A stretch of 42,620 nucleotides of DNA, from positions 1 to 42,620 of the forward strand of contig DFFU01000015.1 of assembly GCA_002372315.1 (NCBI GenBank). Reading direction: 5' to 3'. The notes beneath the pieces were generated by a model, which was given only the letters and a program-made list of their open reading frames with translations, did not search any database and was not told the DNA's origin. The translations under genes and the position numbers were made by a program. This DNA is from Alphaproteobacteria bacterium UBA3768 (lineage in GTDB: Bacteria > Pseudomonadota > Alphaproteobacteria > CAAHEQ01 > UBA3637). Numbering within the stretch: position 1 is the first letter of the stretch; every line of letters starts with the position of its first letter. This document shows positions 1 through 9,428 of this stretch, piece after piece.

Positions 1-34
1 TTAACGATAATGTCATCAATAATTTTGTTTTCAT
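1..34 (-). CDS. 5' end of a divergent gene, cut by the window edge
   Basis: An ATG at 34 on the minus strand opens a frame that runs off the left edge. It is preceded by a G-rich ribosome binding site (GGGGG about four bases upstream). The eleven visible residues, MKTKLLMTLSL, look like the start of a signal peptide or membrane anchor. Nothing can be said about function. It is divergent from uvrA. Confidence 0.45.
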   Translation of the reverse strand, partial: MKTKLLMTLSL

Positions 35-118
35 AATTCCCCCTATGCACTTTAAATAGCAGTAGCATATCAACATTGCAATTCCGTGTCAAGGAAATTA
101 TTTCTTAAAAAGTTTGGC

Positions 119-147
119 TTGTTTTTTGCATCAAAAAAAGGTATAAT
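119..147 (+). promoter_or_regulatory. uvrA promoter
   Basis: A -35 TTGTTT and a perfect -10 TATAAT are separated by 17 bases, about 22 bases ahead of the uvrA ribosome binding site. I see no clear alphaproteobacterial SOS box (GTTC-N7-GTTC) in this intergenic region. Confidence 0.6.
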
Positions 148-175
148 TATACCACTTTAAAAAGGATGGTTGATA

Positions 176-2959
176 ATGGATTACATCAAAATTCGTGGGG
201 CACGTCAGCATAATTTAAAAAATATTGATGTAGATATTCCCAAAAATCAATTGGTTGTGATTACAGGGGTATCTGGTAGCGGTAAATCTTCATTGGCGTT
301 TGATACGATTTATGCCGAAGGTCAAAGGCGCTATGTGGAGAGTTTATCCACCTATGCACGTCAATTTTTGGATTTGCAAAATAAGCCTGATGTGGATTTG
401 ATAGAAGGGCTTTCGCCTGCCATTTCCATTGAACAAAAAACAACAGGCCATAATCCGCGTTCTACGGTGGCAACAACCACAGAAATTTATGATTACATGC
501 GTCTTTTGTGGGCGCGGGCGGGGACACCCTATTCCCCAGCTACAGGGTTGCCAATTGAAGCTTTGGCGGTTTCCCAGATGACGGATATTGTTTGTGCTTA
601 TCCTGAAGGTCATAAGTTGATGTTAATGGCGCCTGTGGTACGGGCCCGCAAAGGTGAATATAAAAAAGAGTTAGCCAATTGGCAAAAACAAGGATATGTC
701 CGTGTTCAAGTGGATGGTGAAATTTATCCGATAGAGGAAGTTCCTGTGCTGGATAAAAATAAAGCCCATGATATTTCGGTTGTTGTGGATCGTTTGATTG
801 TCAAAAAGGACATGCAAGCACGGGTATCCGCAAGCATTGAAAAAGCGACTGCTTTGGCGGATGGCCTTTTAAAAATTGTGGATATGACAGAGGATAAAGA
901 AAAATTATTATCATCTAAGTTTTCTTGTCCTGTGTCAGGTTTTACAATTTCCGATTTAGAGCCCCGTTTGTTTTCCTTTAATAATCCAGAGGGGGCTTGT
1001 CCTGTATGTGGTGGATTGGGGGTAAAATTGTCTGTGGATCCTGAATTGGTCATTCCACGTCCTGAACTATCCATCAATCAAGGGGCAATTGCCCCTTGGA
1101 CACTGAAAAATGGGGATATAGGGCGCTGGTACGGATATGCTTTACAGCCATTGATACGTGGGTTGAATTTGAATCTAGATACACCTTGGGCATTGTTACC
1201 CCCCGAAACACAGCAAGCTGTTTTATATGGATTTCGTAAAAAAGGGTCCCATTTTGAAGGGATTATTCCCAATATGGAACGGCGTTATTTACAAACAGAT
1301 TCAGATGAATCACGGTCAGAAATTGCACGCTTTATGATGAATACGCCCTGTAGTGAATGTCATGGTGCTCGTTTAAAACCAGAAGCTTTATGTGTCAAAA
1401 TTGGTGGAAAGAATATATCAGAAATTACACATTTAGCGATATCAGATGCGCTCGCGTGGTTTCAAAAAGTGCCCCATCACTTAAATGCCGAAAAAAAAGT
1501 CATAGCGGAACGTATTTTAAAGGAAATTGTGGAACGCCTTACCTTTTTAAATAATGTAGGATTGGGGTACTTGCCTTTGGATCGAATTGCAGGAACTTTG
1601 TCGGGCGGAGAGGCACAACGCATTCGTTTGGCTAGTCAAATTGGTACAGGATTGACAGGTGTTTTATATGTTTTGGATGAACCCTCTATTGGATTGCATC
1701 AACGTGATAATGATAAGTTGCTAGCCACTTTATATCGTTTGCGCGATTTGGGTAATACAGTTGTTGTGGTGGAACATGATGAAGACACTATGCGGGCGGC
1801 GGATTATTTGTTGGATATTGGACCTGAAGCGGGGCGTCATGGTGGACATTTAGTGGCGCAAGGAACACCCCAACAGGTGCAGGATAATCCTTTTTCTGTG
1901 ACGGGACAGTATTTATCCGGTATGCGCAAAATTTTGGTGCCCCCAAAACGGCGCTCAGGTAATGGGCATTTTTTGACGGTGGAAGGTGCCACTTTACATA
2001 ACCTTAAAAAAGTCAATGTAGATATTCCATTGGGAACACTGACATGTGTGACGGGTGTTTCAGGGGGCGGAAAATCTTCTTTGGTCATTGAAACACTGTA
2101 TAAGAATCTGCATAATTTACTGATGAAAACACGTGAAATTGCAGGGCCTTGTAAGGCGATACATGGTGCGCAGTATATTGATAAAATTATTGATATTGAT
2201 CAAAGCCCGATTGGGCGGACACCAAGGTCTAATCCGGCAACCTATACGGGTATGTTTGCACCCATTCGTGAATGGTTTGCGGGCTTGCCTGAATCACGGG
2301 CCAGGGGCTATAAAGCGGGACGCTTTTCTTTTAATGTGGCAGGAGGGCGCTGTGAGGCCTGTGAAGGTGATGGCGTCAAACAAATTTCCATGAACTTTTT
2401 GCCGGATGTTTATGTTAAATGTGATGTATGTGGTGGGACGCGTTATAATCGGGAAACATTGGAAATTAAATTTAAAGATAAATCCATTGCGGATGTGTTG
2501 GAAATGACAGTGGATGAAGCAGCGGAATTTTTTGATGCTATGCCATCTATTCGTGATAAATGTCAATTATTGCAAAGAGTAGGTCTTGGCTATATGACCT
2601 TGGGCCAATCGGCAGTAACATTGTCTGGTGGAGAAGCACAACGCATTAAATTGGCTAAAGAATTGGCGCGCAAATCCACAGGAAAAACACTTTATATTTT
2701 GGATGAACCTACCACAGGACTTCATTTTGCAGATATTCAAAAGTTATTGGATGTGTTACAGGCTTTAGTAGATGCGGGTAATACAGTTGTGGTCATTGAA
2801 CACAATTTGGATATTATTAAATCTGCTGATTATATTATTGATATGGGACCTGAAGGAGGTGCAGCTGGTGGTCAGGTTGTGGCAACGGGTACACCTGAGC
2901 AGGTGGCCAAAGTATCCGCCAGTTATACAGGACAATATTTAAAGAAAATGTTGAAATAA
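176..2959 (+). CDS. uvrA: Excinuclease ABC subunit UvrA
   Basis: UvrA is the DNA-damage-recognition ATPase of nucleotide excision repair; it acts as a dimer and loads UvrB in the cytoplasm. The 927-residue protein has the usual duplicated ABC layout: Walker A GVSGSGKSS near residue 31 and GVSGGGKSS near 627, signatures LSGGEAQRIRLA near 475 and LSGGEAQRIKLA near 816, each followed by an LDEP Walker B. The second zinc site is intact (C726, C729, C749, C752). The first reads C251-P-V-S254 then C275 and C278, so one ligand is Ser; I recall this substitution as common in alphaproteobacterial UvrA. The ATG at 176 is preferred over a TTG six bases upstream because AAAGGA lies nine bases before it. 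The small lipoprotein downstream is probably cotranscribed. Confidence 0.97.
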   Translation: MDYIKIRGARQHNLKNIDVDIPKNQLVVITGVSGSGKSSLAFDTIYAEGQRRYVESLSTYARQFLDLQNKPDVDLIEGLSPAISIEQKTTGHNPRSTVATTTEIYDYMRLLWARAGTPYSPATGLPIEALAVSQMTDIVCAYPEGHKLMLMAPVVRARKGEYKKELANWQKQGYVRVQVDGEIYPIEEVPVLDKNKAHDISVVVDRLIVKKDMQARVSASIEKATALADGLLKIVDMTEDKEKLLSSKFSCPVSGFTISDLEPRLFSFNNPEGACPVCGGLGVKLSVDPELVIPRPELSINQGAIAPWTLKNGDIGRWYGYALQPLIRGLNLNLDTPWALLPPETQQAVLYGFRKKGSHFEGIIPNMERRYLQTDSDESRSEIARFMMNTPCSECHGARLKPEALCVKIGGKNISEITHLAISDALAWFQKVPHHLNAEKKVIAERILKEIVERLTFLNNVGLGYLPLDRIAGTLSGGEAQRIRLASQIGTGLTGVLYVLDEPSIGLHQRDNDKLLATLYRLRDLGNTVVVVEHDEDTMRAADYLLDIGPEAGRHGGHLVAQGTPQQVQDNPFSVTGQYLSGMRKILVPPKRRSGNGHFLTVEGATLHNLKKVNVDIPLGTLTCVTGVSGGGKSSLVIETLYKNLHNLLMKTREIAGPCKAIHGAQYIDKIIDIDQSPIGRTPRSNPATYTGMFAPIREWFAGLPESRARGYKAGRFSFNVAGGRCEACEGDGVKQISMNFLPDVYVKCDVCGGTRYNRETLEIKFKDKSIADVLEMTVDEAAEFFDAMPSIRDKCQLLQRVGLGYMTLGQSAVTLSGGEAQRIKLAKELARKSTGKTLYILDEPTTGLHFADIQKLLDVLQALVDAGNTVVVIEHNLDIIKSADYIIDMGPEGGAAGGQVVATGTPEQVAKVSASYTGQYLKKMLK

Positions 2960-3005
2960 ATTTCAAAAAATGGTAAAAGAAAATTGTTTTAACAAAGGAG
3001 AAAAT

Positions 3006-3287
3006 ATGCAAAAATTATTAGTAATATGCTGTGCATTGGCTTTGGCTGCATGTAGCCATACGGCAGAAACATCCAATGCGGATTTATCCAGCTGTTTAAC
3101 TCAAAAGGCCTATGCGGCTTTAGCAGATGGTACCTTAGCCAACAGTGAAGTGATGCCATTGGCCAAAAAAATTGCAGGTCAATGTATTCAACAATTGGCT
3201 TTGGCAGGTATGGATGAAGAAGCTATTGATGCTTCAACCACTTTGTTGAAGGTATTAAAAGAAAACACAGTAGCAACGGAAAAATAA
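3006..3287 (+). CDS. Small lipoprotein of unknown function
   Basis: A 93-residue protein with a lipoprotein signal: a short basic start, a hydrophobic run and the lipobox ALAAC, so the mature protein would begin at a lipidated Cys and be membrane attached. The mature part is helical and Ala-rich with two more Cys; I do not recognise a family. The ATG at 3006 follows AAAGGAG; a longer frame from 2970 lacks a ribosome binding site and would put charged residues before the signal peptide. It lies 46 bases after uvrA with no terminator between, and a strong terminator follows it, so the two likely share a transcript. Confidence 0.75.
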   Translation: MQKLLVICCALALAACSHTAETSNADLSSCLTQKAYAALADGTLANSEVMPLAKKIAGQCIQQLALAGMDEEAIDASTTLLKVLKENTVATEK

Positions 3288-3307
3288 AGTTTTTGAATCT
3301 TAATATG

Positions 3308-3335
3308 ACCTGTGGTTCAACGCCACAGGTTTTTG
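3308..3335 (+). terminator. Rho-independent terminator after the uvrA-lipoprotein unit
   Basis: An eight-base perfect stem (ACCTGTGG with CCACAGGT) around a seven-base loop, followed by a run of T. Confidence 0.85.
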
Positions 3336-3366
3336 TTGGATAATGGATAAATATGAAAGGTATCTG

Positions 3367-4485
3367 ATGACAATGTGGATTTTGATTATGTGGGTAATCA
3401 TTGCGTTGTTGGCTGTTTCTTTGGGGTATTTGGGATTACGTATTCCAAAATTTTTTGCTCCAGAAACAGTGGTTCAATGGACAAAGGTAAAGCTATTTTT
3501 AATAGCGGGATGGTCTGTCATTGGTTTCATGGGATTGATGACTTTATGTATTGATTTTGTCAATGCAATTGTCTGTGCCCTTTATTTGGCAATGATTTGG
3601 GGGATAAGTGATTTATTTTTTTGGCTTGTACAGAAAATATTTCATATTTCTTTTCAACATTATTACGCGGGTTATATAGCTATTTTGATGACAGTTTTTG
3701 CTCTTTCTGTTGGGTGGTATTTAAACCACCATGTGTGGTGCACAACCTATCATTTGACGACATCTAAAAAAGTTTCTCCATTGAAGATTGCAATGTTTGC
3801 TGATTCCCATATGGGAACAACTTTTGATGCAAAGGGGTTTGAAAAGCATTTACAGGCAATACAGGCGCAAAATCCAGATTTGATTGTTGTAGTGGGTGAC
3901 TATGTAGATGATGGTACAACAAAAGATGATATGATTCAAGCCACACAGGCGCTAGGAAAGGTGAAAACAAAATATGGTATTTTCTTTGTTTTTGGTAATC
4001 ATGACAAAGGCTATTACGGGTCTGCCTATCGTGGTTTCAGCGCCCAAGAGTTGGTGGATGAATTACAAAAAAACAATATTGTTGTTATGCAGGATGAAGT
4101 AGTCCAAATTGCAGATTCTTATCACTTGATAGGGCGTCGTGATTTTTCTGTGGAAAAAGAACAAAAAGGGCGTCGCACATCCATGCAAGAATTTATCAAA
4201 AATTTGGATAAAAATAAGTATATGATTGTTTTGGATCATCAACCAGCAGATTATAAAAATCAAGCCAAATCAGGGGTGGATTTAGTCCTTTCGGGGCATA
4301 CGCATGGGGGGCAACTGTTTCCCTTTAATCCTGTTGGCAAATGGATAGGCGCAAATGATTTTGTTTATGGTCATGAAAAACATCATAAGACAGATTTTAT
4401 TGTGACCTCAGGCATTTCCGATTGGGCAATTCAATTTAAAACAGGTACAAAATCCGAATTTGTTATCATCCAAATTCATCCATAA
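3367..4485 (+). CDS. Membrane-anchored metallophosphoesterase (YkuE-like)
   Basis: A calcineurin-like phosphoesterase behind an N-terminal membrane region. The first ~130 residues hold about four hydrophobic segments. The catalytic domain then shows the family's metal motifs in order: ADSHMG (D146, H148), GDYVDD, GNHD and GHTHGGQ. This arrangement is seen in YkuE-type enzymes, some of which act on lipid or nucleotide-lipid phosphoesters; the substrate here is not predictable. The ATG at 3367 is preferred because AAAGG sits six bases before it; an in-frame ATG at 3343 has no good ribosome binding site. The gene starts just beyond the upstream terminator and ends at a bidirectional terminator shared with the autotransporter. 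Confidence 0.85.
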   Translation: MTMWILIMWVIIALLAVSLGYLGLRIPKFFAPETVVQWTKVKLFLIAGWSVIGFMGLMTLCIDFVNAIVCALYLAMIWGISDLFFWLVQKIFHISFQHYYAGYIAILMTVFALSVGWYLNHHVWCTTYHLTTSKKVSPLKIAMFADSHMGTTFDAKGFEKHLQAIQAQNPDLIVVVGDYVDDGTTKDDMIQATQALGKVKTKYGIFFVFGNHDKGYYGSAYRGFSAQELVDELQKNNIVVMQDEVVQIADSYHLIGRRDFSVEKEQKGRRTSMQEFIKNLDKNKYMIVLDHQPADYKNQAKSGVDLVLSGHTHGGQLFPFNPVGKWIGANDFVYGHEKHHKTDFIVTSGISDWAIQFKTGTKSEFVIIQIHP

Positions 4486-4518
4486 AAAAAGCCCTGCCAG
4501 CGCAGGGCTTTTTCTTTT
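4484..4518. terminator. Bidirectional terminator
   Basis: A GC-rich stem (GCCCTGC with GCAGGGC, four-base loop) flanked by A-run and T-run, so it can stop both the phosphoesterase (plus) and the autotransporter (minus) transcripts, which converge here. Confidence 0.9.
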
Positions 4519-4526
4519 CTTCAGCA

Positions 4527-7031
4527 TTAGAAGTTATACTTGGCTTTGATGGTACCTGTATGTGAGGTGAAATCCTTACGAATACCACCATTATAGTCCA
4601 CCATAAGGTCCCAATCACCATAGGTTGCGCCAACACCGATACCGGCTTCAATACCAAAACGGTGCAAACGGTCACCTGTAATTTGATAATTACCACCACC
4701 AATAATATTCACATTAGCTTTGGAATTATCACTGATCATGTCATAGGTCGCCGCTAAGCGCAAGTTTGGCTTAAAGGTCCAATCTTTTGCTTTCATGTTT
4801 GTCGTGTACTTGACACCCACAACGCCTGTTAAGACATCATTTTTATCAGCACTGATGCGTTGGACACCATCAGAATAAGAATCTTGATCCGCCAAGATAT
4901 AGCGTAAACCTAATTCAGGTGTGAAGCCAGATTCAAATTGATACCCAGTCATCACATTGACTGCATAGCTGTCCACATCATATTTAGATTTCAACTTATA
5001 TCCTGCAGGAGCTTTTTCTTCTGTGTATTTGCTGAAACCATAGCTGAACATACCATTGATATACCAAGCATCGGGTTGATATTGTGCATAGGCAAAGAAG
5101 TTATTGCCATCTACATCTACTTTTTGGCCACCAGATTTGGATGTTGTATCAGTATAGCCATAACCGATACCGATAGTAATGGCTTCATTGATCTTGCCAT
5201 CAATACCAAAGGCGATACCACGGGTATTGGCTCTGAAGCCATCTGTTCTGGCATTTTTGTCTTGTTTAGTATGGTTGTATAAGCCTTGAACCCAAGTAGA
5301 ACCACCAATAAATGCATCACCGCCGGCTTTACCCAAAGCAGCCATACGCGCACCGGCCACATTGTTCAACAAAGTATTGACGCTTTGTGCAATTCCCATT
5401 ACTTGTTGAGAAGTGGTTGGTGCTAAATCCTTTGCGGCTTTTGCTGCAGCGGTGGCATTTCCTGTTTGTAAAGCTTCTTTAATAGAAGCTACAACAGGAT
5501 GTGTTGAATCAGCACCAGCCACAGCGGCAACTGTATTTGCTTCTTGTGCAGTTGCAGCACCGGCCATCACATCTTCTGCGATATCAGATGCTTCTCTTTC
5601 GTCCACAGTAAATTTACCTTTTTCATATGAGATATCATATAACAAGTTGTTATCAATGGCTGTTTTAATGGAATCTGACAAATTAAAGTCATCATCATCT
5701 GTGGTAGAAATATTGTCTCCATCAATAAAGTTACTTGTAGCAAATGTGTATGTACCGGCTTTGGAAACAACAAATGATGTAGAATCCAATGTTGCACCAT
5801 TAGCTTTAATTGTACCACCAGAGATGATTGTTCCATTTAACAAATCAGCAACATTTAAAGTGCTTCCTTCCTTCATAGCAAGTGTACCAGTCAAATTCAA
5901 TTTAGCACCTTCACCCAAGCTAATTGTGTCAAATTCATCGGCAACGCCACCAACATTTGCAGTTACATTGTTGATGTTCAAAGCGGTTGTTCCGGCAACA
6001 TGATAGGCACGCAAATTACCACCAACATCAATGGTACCACCACCCAACATGTTTAGTGTAGCATTGCCAGTTACACTACCTTCATCTGTATCAGTGCCAG
6101 GCCTTCTGTCTCGACTGCCAATATGTATATCTGTTGCAATTCTAATTCTACCTGAGGTATTTAAATTAACCTCAGTACTTGCAATTCTAGCACCTTTACG
6201 ATTTGCGCCAGCAAGAATCCAACCATTTTCCTCTCCCCCAAGAATATCAGATTCTTTTGTCGTGTACCCGATAACAGAATCACCCGTTACATTGATCACA
6301 ACATTACCGGCAGACGCTGCTGAACCAGCAGACACAACCTCATCTTGGATGAGAGAATTATTGATATTCAGTTCAATGTCACCAACCTTTGCTTTTGGTT
6401 CGTTAGTATTAATATCTCGATAATTTGTTCCTCTAACACTTTTTGCGACATTCGAATTGTTAACTGTTACCGTTGTTTTTCCAGACACGCCAGCATTTGT
6501 AATTTCTGTATTAGCTGCATAAAAATTAACACCAATAACACTGTCTTCAATGGTTGAATTAGAAACTGTTACATTCACATTACCATTTACCAATTGCTGT
6601 ATTGCTTTCGTCTTCGCATCAGTTGGCACTTCTACTCCCAAATCTCCCGCATGTAAGTAACCACCTGTACTGGGAATAAACAAGGAACCTATAACATTTG
6701 TTTCAGTAAAACTAGTAGCTCTTGGATTTACTTTTGAAACTTGAGTAACACCATCTAGGGTCAAATTAACATTACCATTGACTGTGTTTCGCACAGCAGT
6801 TCCTGTAATAAGATTGTAACTGCCTGTATTTAAGCTATAATTTACATCGTTATTTACTACTGTATATGATGCAATTTCTGGATGTGCCCACGTATCAACT
6901 GGACTGGCTGCCATAGATGGAGTTTCTACAACGACACTCATCAAAATCGCAGCATTTAAAAAAGCACACTTTTTTAAAATACTACTATACTTATGTGAAA
7001 GTTCCATAAGTGTTGTTTTTGAATATTTCAT
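4527..7031 (-). CDS. Classical (type Va) autotransporter
   Basis: An 834-residue surface protein. A long signal peptide of about 42 residues ends near SMAA. A passenger of about 500 residues follows, rich in Asn, Thr and Val with strand-like repeats such as NGNVNVTV, suggesting a beta-helix. A helical Ala-rich linker (from about 490) leads into a 12-strand autotransporter beta-domain (about 565-834) that begins near TWVQGLYN and ends with a terminal Phe, as Bam substrates do. The passenger cargo function, adhesin or otherwise, is not recognisable; no protease motif is seen. The start is supported by GAAAGG seven bases upstream. The roughly 140-base leader contains a C9/G9 homopolymer. Confidence 0.9.
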   Translation of the reverse strand: MKYSKTTLMELSHKYSSILKKCAFLNAAILMSVVVETPSMAASPVDTWAHPEIASYTVVNNDVNYSLNTGSYNLITGTAVRNTVNGNVNLTLDGVTQVSKVNPRATSFTETNVIGSLFIPSTGGYLHAGDLGVEVPTDAKTKAIQQLVNGNVNVTVSNSTIEDSVIGVNFYAANTEITNAGVSGKTTVTVNNSNVAKSVRGTNYRDINTNEPKAKVGDIELNINNSLIQDEVVSAGSAASAGNVVINVTGDSVIGYTTKESDILGGEENGWILAGANRKGARIASTEVNLNTSGRIRIATDIHIGSRDRRPGTDTDEGSVTGNATLNMLGGGTIDVGGNLRAYHVAGTTALNINNVTANVGGVADEFDTISLGEGAKLNLTGTLAMKEGSTLNVADLLNGTIISGGTIKANGATLDSTSFVVSKAGTYTFATSNFIDGDNISTTDDDDFNLSDSIKTAIDNNLLYDISYEKGKFTVDEREASDIAEDVMAGAATAQEANTVAAVAGADSTHPVVASIKEALQTGNATAAAKAAKDLAPTTSQQVMGIAQSVNTLLNNVAGARMAALGKAGGDAFIGGSTWVQGLYNHTKQDKNARTDGFRANTRGIAFGIDGKINEAITIGIGYGYTDTTSKSGGQKVDVDGNNFFAYAQYQPDAWYINGMFSYGFSKYTEEKAPAGYKLKSKYDVDSYAVNVMTGYQFESGFTPELGLRYILADQDSYSDGVQRISADKNDVLTGVVGVKYTTNMKAKDWTFKPNLRLAATYDMISDNSKANVNIIGGGNYQITGDRLHRFGIEAGIGVGATYGDWDLMVDYNGGIRKDFTSHTGTIKAKYNF

Positions 7032-7098
7032 GATAAAACCTTTCGTTTTATTGTTTAATTTTGAACGTTTTTTGTGTTAAAACGTCCACTGTTGCTTA

Positions 7099-7107
7099 CC
7101 CCCCCCC
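7099..7107. repeat. Homopolymeric C9 (G9 on the coding strand) tract in the autotransporter leader
   Basis: Nine consecutive C on the plus strand, about 68 bases upstream of the autotransporter start and inside the predicted 5' untranslated region, downstream of the predicted promoter. Confidence 0.8.
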
Positions 7108-7176
7108 ACACAGAATTTTCTTTATTTTCAATAACTTATAAAGACTCGTAGAGGGCGAAAGAAACCGTACCTGAAA

Positions 7177-7206
7177 ATTATATGCGATTTTCATTTTTAA
7201 TGTCAA
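7177..7206 (-). promoter_or_regulatory. Autotransporter promoter with an overlapping inverted repeat
   Basis: On the minus strand a perfect -35 TTGACA (7206-7201) and perfect -10 TATAAT (7182-7177) are 18 bases apart. An inverted repeat, TGAAAAT and ATTTTCA with an eight-base centre (7172-7193), overlaps the -10 and could be an operator. Confidence 0.7.
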
Positions 7207-7236
7207 GCAATTCTTTGAAATAAATACGATTTTATG

Positions 7237-8073
7237 TTATTGGATAAATAAATCTTCAGGATTCAAGCGAACACCATACCAGCTGAGCCCAAAATGCAAA
7301 TGGGGACCTGTGGCACGCCCCGTCATTCCAACAGCGCCAATCATATCCCCTGATTTGACAAGTTGCCCTTCTTCAACATCTATTCGTGATAAATGGGCAT
7401 AGCTAGTATAAACACCATAGCCGTGATCTAGCAAAATTGTGTTGCCTGTATAGAACATATCAGGATGCGTTAAAACAACCCTTCCATCTGCTGCCGCTAA
7501 AACAGGCGTACCTGTGTCGGCAGCGTAATCGGTACCGCTGTGCCCGTTTTGCTTGACAGAGCCATTTAAAATGCGACGCGATCCAAAAGGACTGGAAATA
7601 CGTTTATAGGATGTTAAAGGCAGTTGCCATTTGCTTGGAAATTCTTTAAAATCAGATATTTGCCTTTTTTCACGCATGGCTTTAAATTCGGCCAAAATAC
7701 GTTTTTGCTCACTGGCGGGTGGGCTGACCTTTTTGGGGGGAAGACCCGAAACATAATCTTCTTTCCATTGGCGATGAGGCACATCAAAAACGACATCTTT
7801 GAATTGTCCATTTTTTTTGATTTTTAAGGCGAGTTTTGTCCCGTCTTGGGGAATTCCCACCACAAAACGGCCATTTTTTGTCGGAATTTGAAAAAGACCT
7901 TCTGTTCCATTATTTTTAAATTCATTTTGAATGTAAACTTGTGCGTCAGGGGCTATTTTTCCATACATCAAGCGCCCGTCTGTTAAGTTGTTTTCCCATT
8001 GAATATCTTGGGAAGTACTCAGATTATTTGTGCATCCTGATAACAAAAAAATCAAAAACAAAAACTTTTTCAT
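7237..8073 (-). CDS. M23 (LytM) family peptidase lipoprotein
   Basis: A 278-residue putative peptidoglycan endopeptidase. A lipobox LSGC puts the lipidated Cys at 14. The C-terminal LytM domain has a full zinc and catalytic set: H178 and D182 in HSGTD, H227 in YAHLS, and H258/H260 in GPHLHFG, so it should be active rather than a regulator of the EnvC or NlpD kind. The N-terminal 140 residues precede the domain and resemble the small beta domain found before M23 domains in other bacteria. Its ATG overlaps the stop of the MATE gene by four bases (ATGA), so translation is probably coupled. Role in wall remodelling is inferred from the family. Confidence 0.9.
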   Translation of the reverse strand: MKKFLFLIFLLSGCTNNLSTSQDIQWENNLTDGRLMYGKIAPDAQVYIQNEFKNNGTEGLFQIPTKNGRFVVGIPQDGTKLALKIKKNGQFKDVVFDVPHRQWKEDYVSGLPPKKVSPPASEQKRILAEFKAMREKRQISDFKEFPSKWQLPLTSYKRISSPFGSRRILNGSVKQNGHSGTDYAADTGTPVLAAADGRVVLTHPDMFYTGNTILLDHGYGVYTSYAHLSRIDVEEGQLVKSGDMIGAVGMTGRATGPHLHFGLSWYGVRLNPEDLFIQ

Positions 8074-9422
8074 GTCTGCCTCTGGGAATGTTTATGTAAA
8101 AAAGGTTGTAACAGCATAAAAGAAATGACCATAGCTAAAGCGTCTGAAATTGGCATGGCCCATACAACGCCTTTTAAACCATAATAATGGTTGAACAAAA
8201 ACATCAAGGGAATATCCAAACCACCCTTACGCAATATGGCCAAAAACATTGGCATAAATTTATAACCAGCAGCTTGAAAAATCGTGATGATAATCATTGT
8301 TATAGATACACAAGGACATGTTATGCACATTGCTTTTAAAAAGAATTGTCCAAAACGAACAGTTGGCAGGTCATCAATAAAAAATGTTGTGATGCTGGTG
8401 GCAAAAAAGAACAAATAAATCGTTGTGGCGGCTGACAGGATAAGGCTGTAAAATAAACTTGTTTTAATAGCCGCCTTCATGCGGTTAAAGTTTTTTGCTG
8501 CAAAATTATAGCCAATTAAAGGTAAAACGCCCTGCGCCATACCATTGGCGATGGAAAACGCCACAACATCTACACGCTTGGCAATGCCCATACCTGCCAC
8601 TGCAGTATTTGAATAGCTGGCCATTAAAACGTTTAAAACAATAATGGAAAGAGTGGCTGTCCAATTGAAAATACAACTGGGAAAACCAACACCGAGTACT
8701 TCTTTGGCGATTCCCCGGATTTGATAATAGCGGGGATTTAAAGTAATAACTGATTTTTGACGATGGCGATATAGTATCCATAAAAAATAACATGTTGCGA
8801 TAGATATAGAAATTAAAGTCGCTATGGCCGCTCCTTTAATTTTTAAATCAAATCCAAAAATGAATAAAGGGTCCAACAAGATATTCAAAATGGCACCTAA
8901 AGCCATACCAAAACTGGCCTGTGTGGCAAAACCTTCTGCACGAATCAAATTGGCGATAAGTGGGTTGATCATAATGGGAACAGCTCCCACGACAATTGTC
9001 CAAAATAAATAGTCCGAGCACAATTCAAATGTTTCTGAGTTTGTACCGACAAGTGGTAAAATTGTATCTCTAAATGTCCAAATGCTGATGCCATATAAAA
9101 AAGCCAAAGCGATGGATGTCCAAACGCAAAAAGCAGAACAGGAGCGAGCCTTTTCTAGTGCGCGCATCCCCAGACAACGAGAAATAAGGCTGGCGCCTCC
9201 GATGCCAAATAAATTAGATATGCTGATTGTGAGTATAAATAACGGTAAGGCCAGTGTTGCGGCTGCCATTTGATGTGGATCGTTTAAACGTCCAATGAAG
9301 AAAGCATCAGCCATATTATAAATAACACCCATTAATTGACTGAGAATTGTGGGAACCGTCAAAAAAAGCACCGCCTTTGAAACCTTGGTGCGCTCAAATA
9401 ACTTTAAATTTTGAACTTGCAT
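8070..9422 (-). CDS. MATE family multidrug/metabolite exporter
   Basis: A 450-residue, 12-helix inner-membrane protein with the two-fold repeated MATE layout; the N-terminal stretch with PTILSQLMG, then NMADAFFIGR, and the GGASLISR loop are typical. MATE proteins export cationic drugs or metabolites with Na+ or H+ entry; the substrate is unknown. It is the first gene of a two-gene operon with the M23 peptidase. No ribosome binding site precedes the ATG, and the predicted transcription start falls at the ATG itself, so the mRNA may be leaderless. No nearby in-frame start offers an alternative. Confidence 0.9.
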   Translation of the reverse strand: MQVQNLKLFERTKVSKAVLFLTVPTILSQLMGVIYNMADAFFIGRLNDPHQMAAATLALPLFILTISISNLFGIGGASLISRCLGMRALEKARSCSAFCVWTSIALAFLYGISIWTFRDTILPLVGTNSETFELCSDYLFWTIVVGAVPIMINPLIANLIRAEGFATQASFGMALGAILNILLDPLFIFGFDLKIKGAAIATLISISIATCYFLWILYRHRQKSVITLNPRYYQIRGIAKEVLGVGFPSCIFNWTATLSIIVLNVLMASYSNTAVAGMGIAKRVDVVAFSIANGMAQGVLPLIGYNFAAKNFNRMKAAIKTSLFYSLILSAATTIYLFFFATSITTFFIDDLPTVRFGQFFLKAMCITCPCVSITMIIITIFQAAGYKFMPMFLAILRKGGLDIPLMFLFNHYYGLKGVVWAMPISDALAMVISFMLLQPFLHKHSQRQT

Positions 9423-9428
9423 AAAGGG

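Noticed and set aside
5413..6003. Plus-strand open frame of about 196 codons inside the autotransporter
   Set aside because: It is antisense to the passenger and linker; no ribosome binding site or promoter, and its sequence mirrors the Ala/Thr/Val composition of the real gene.
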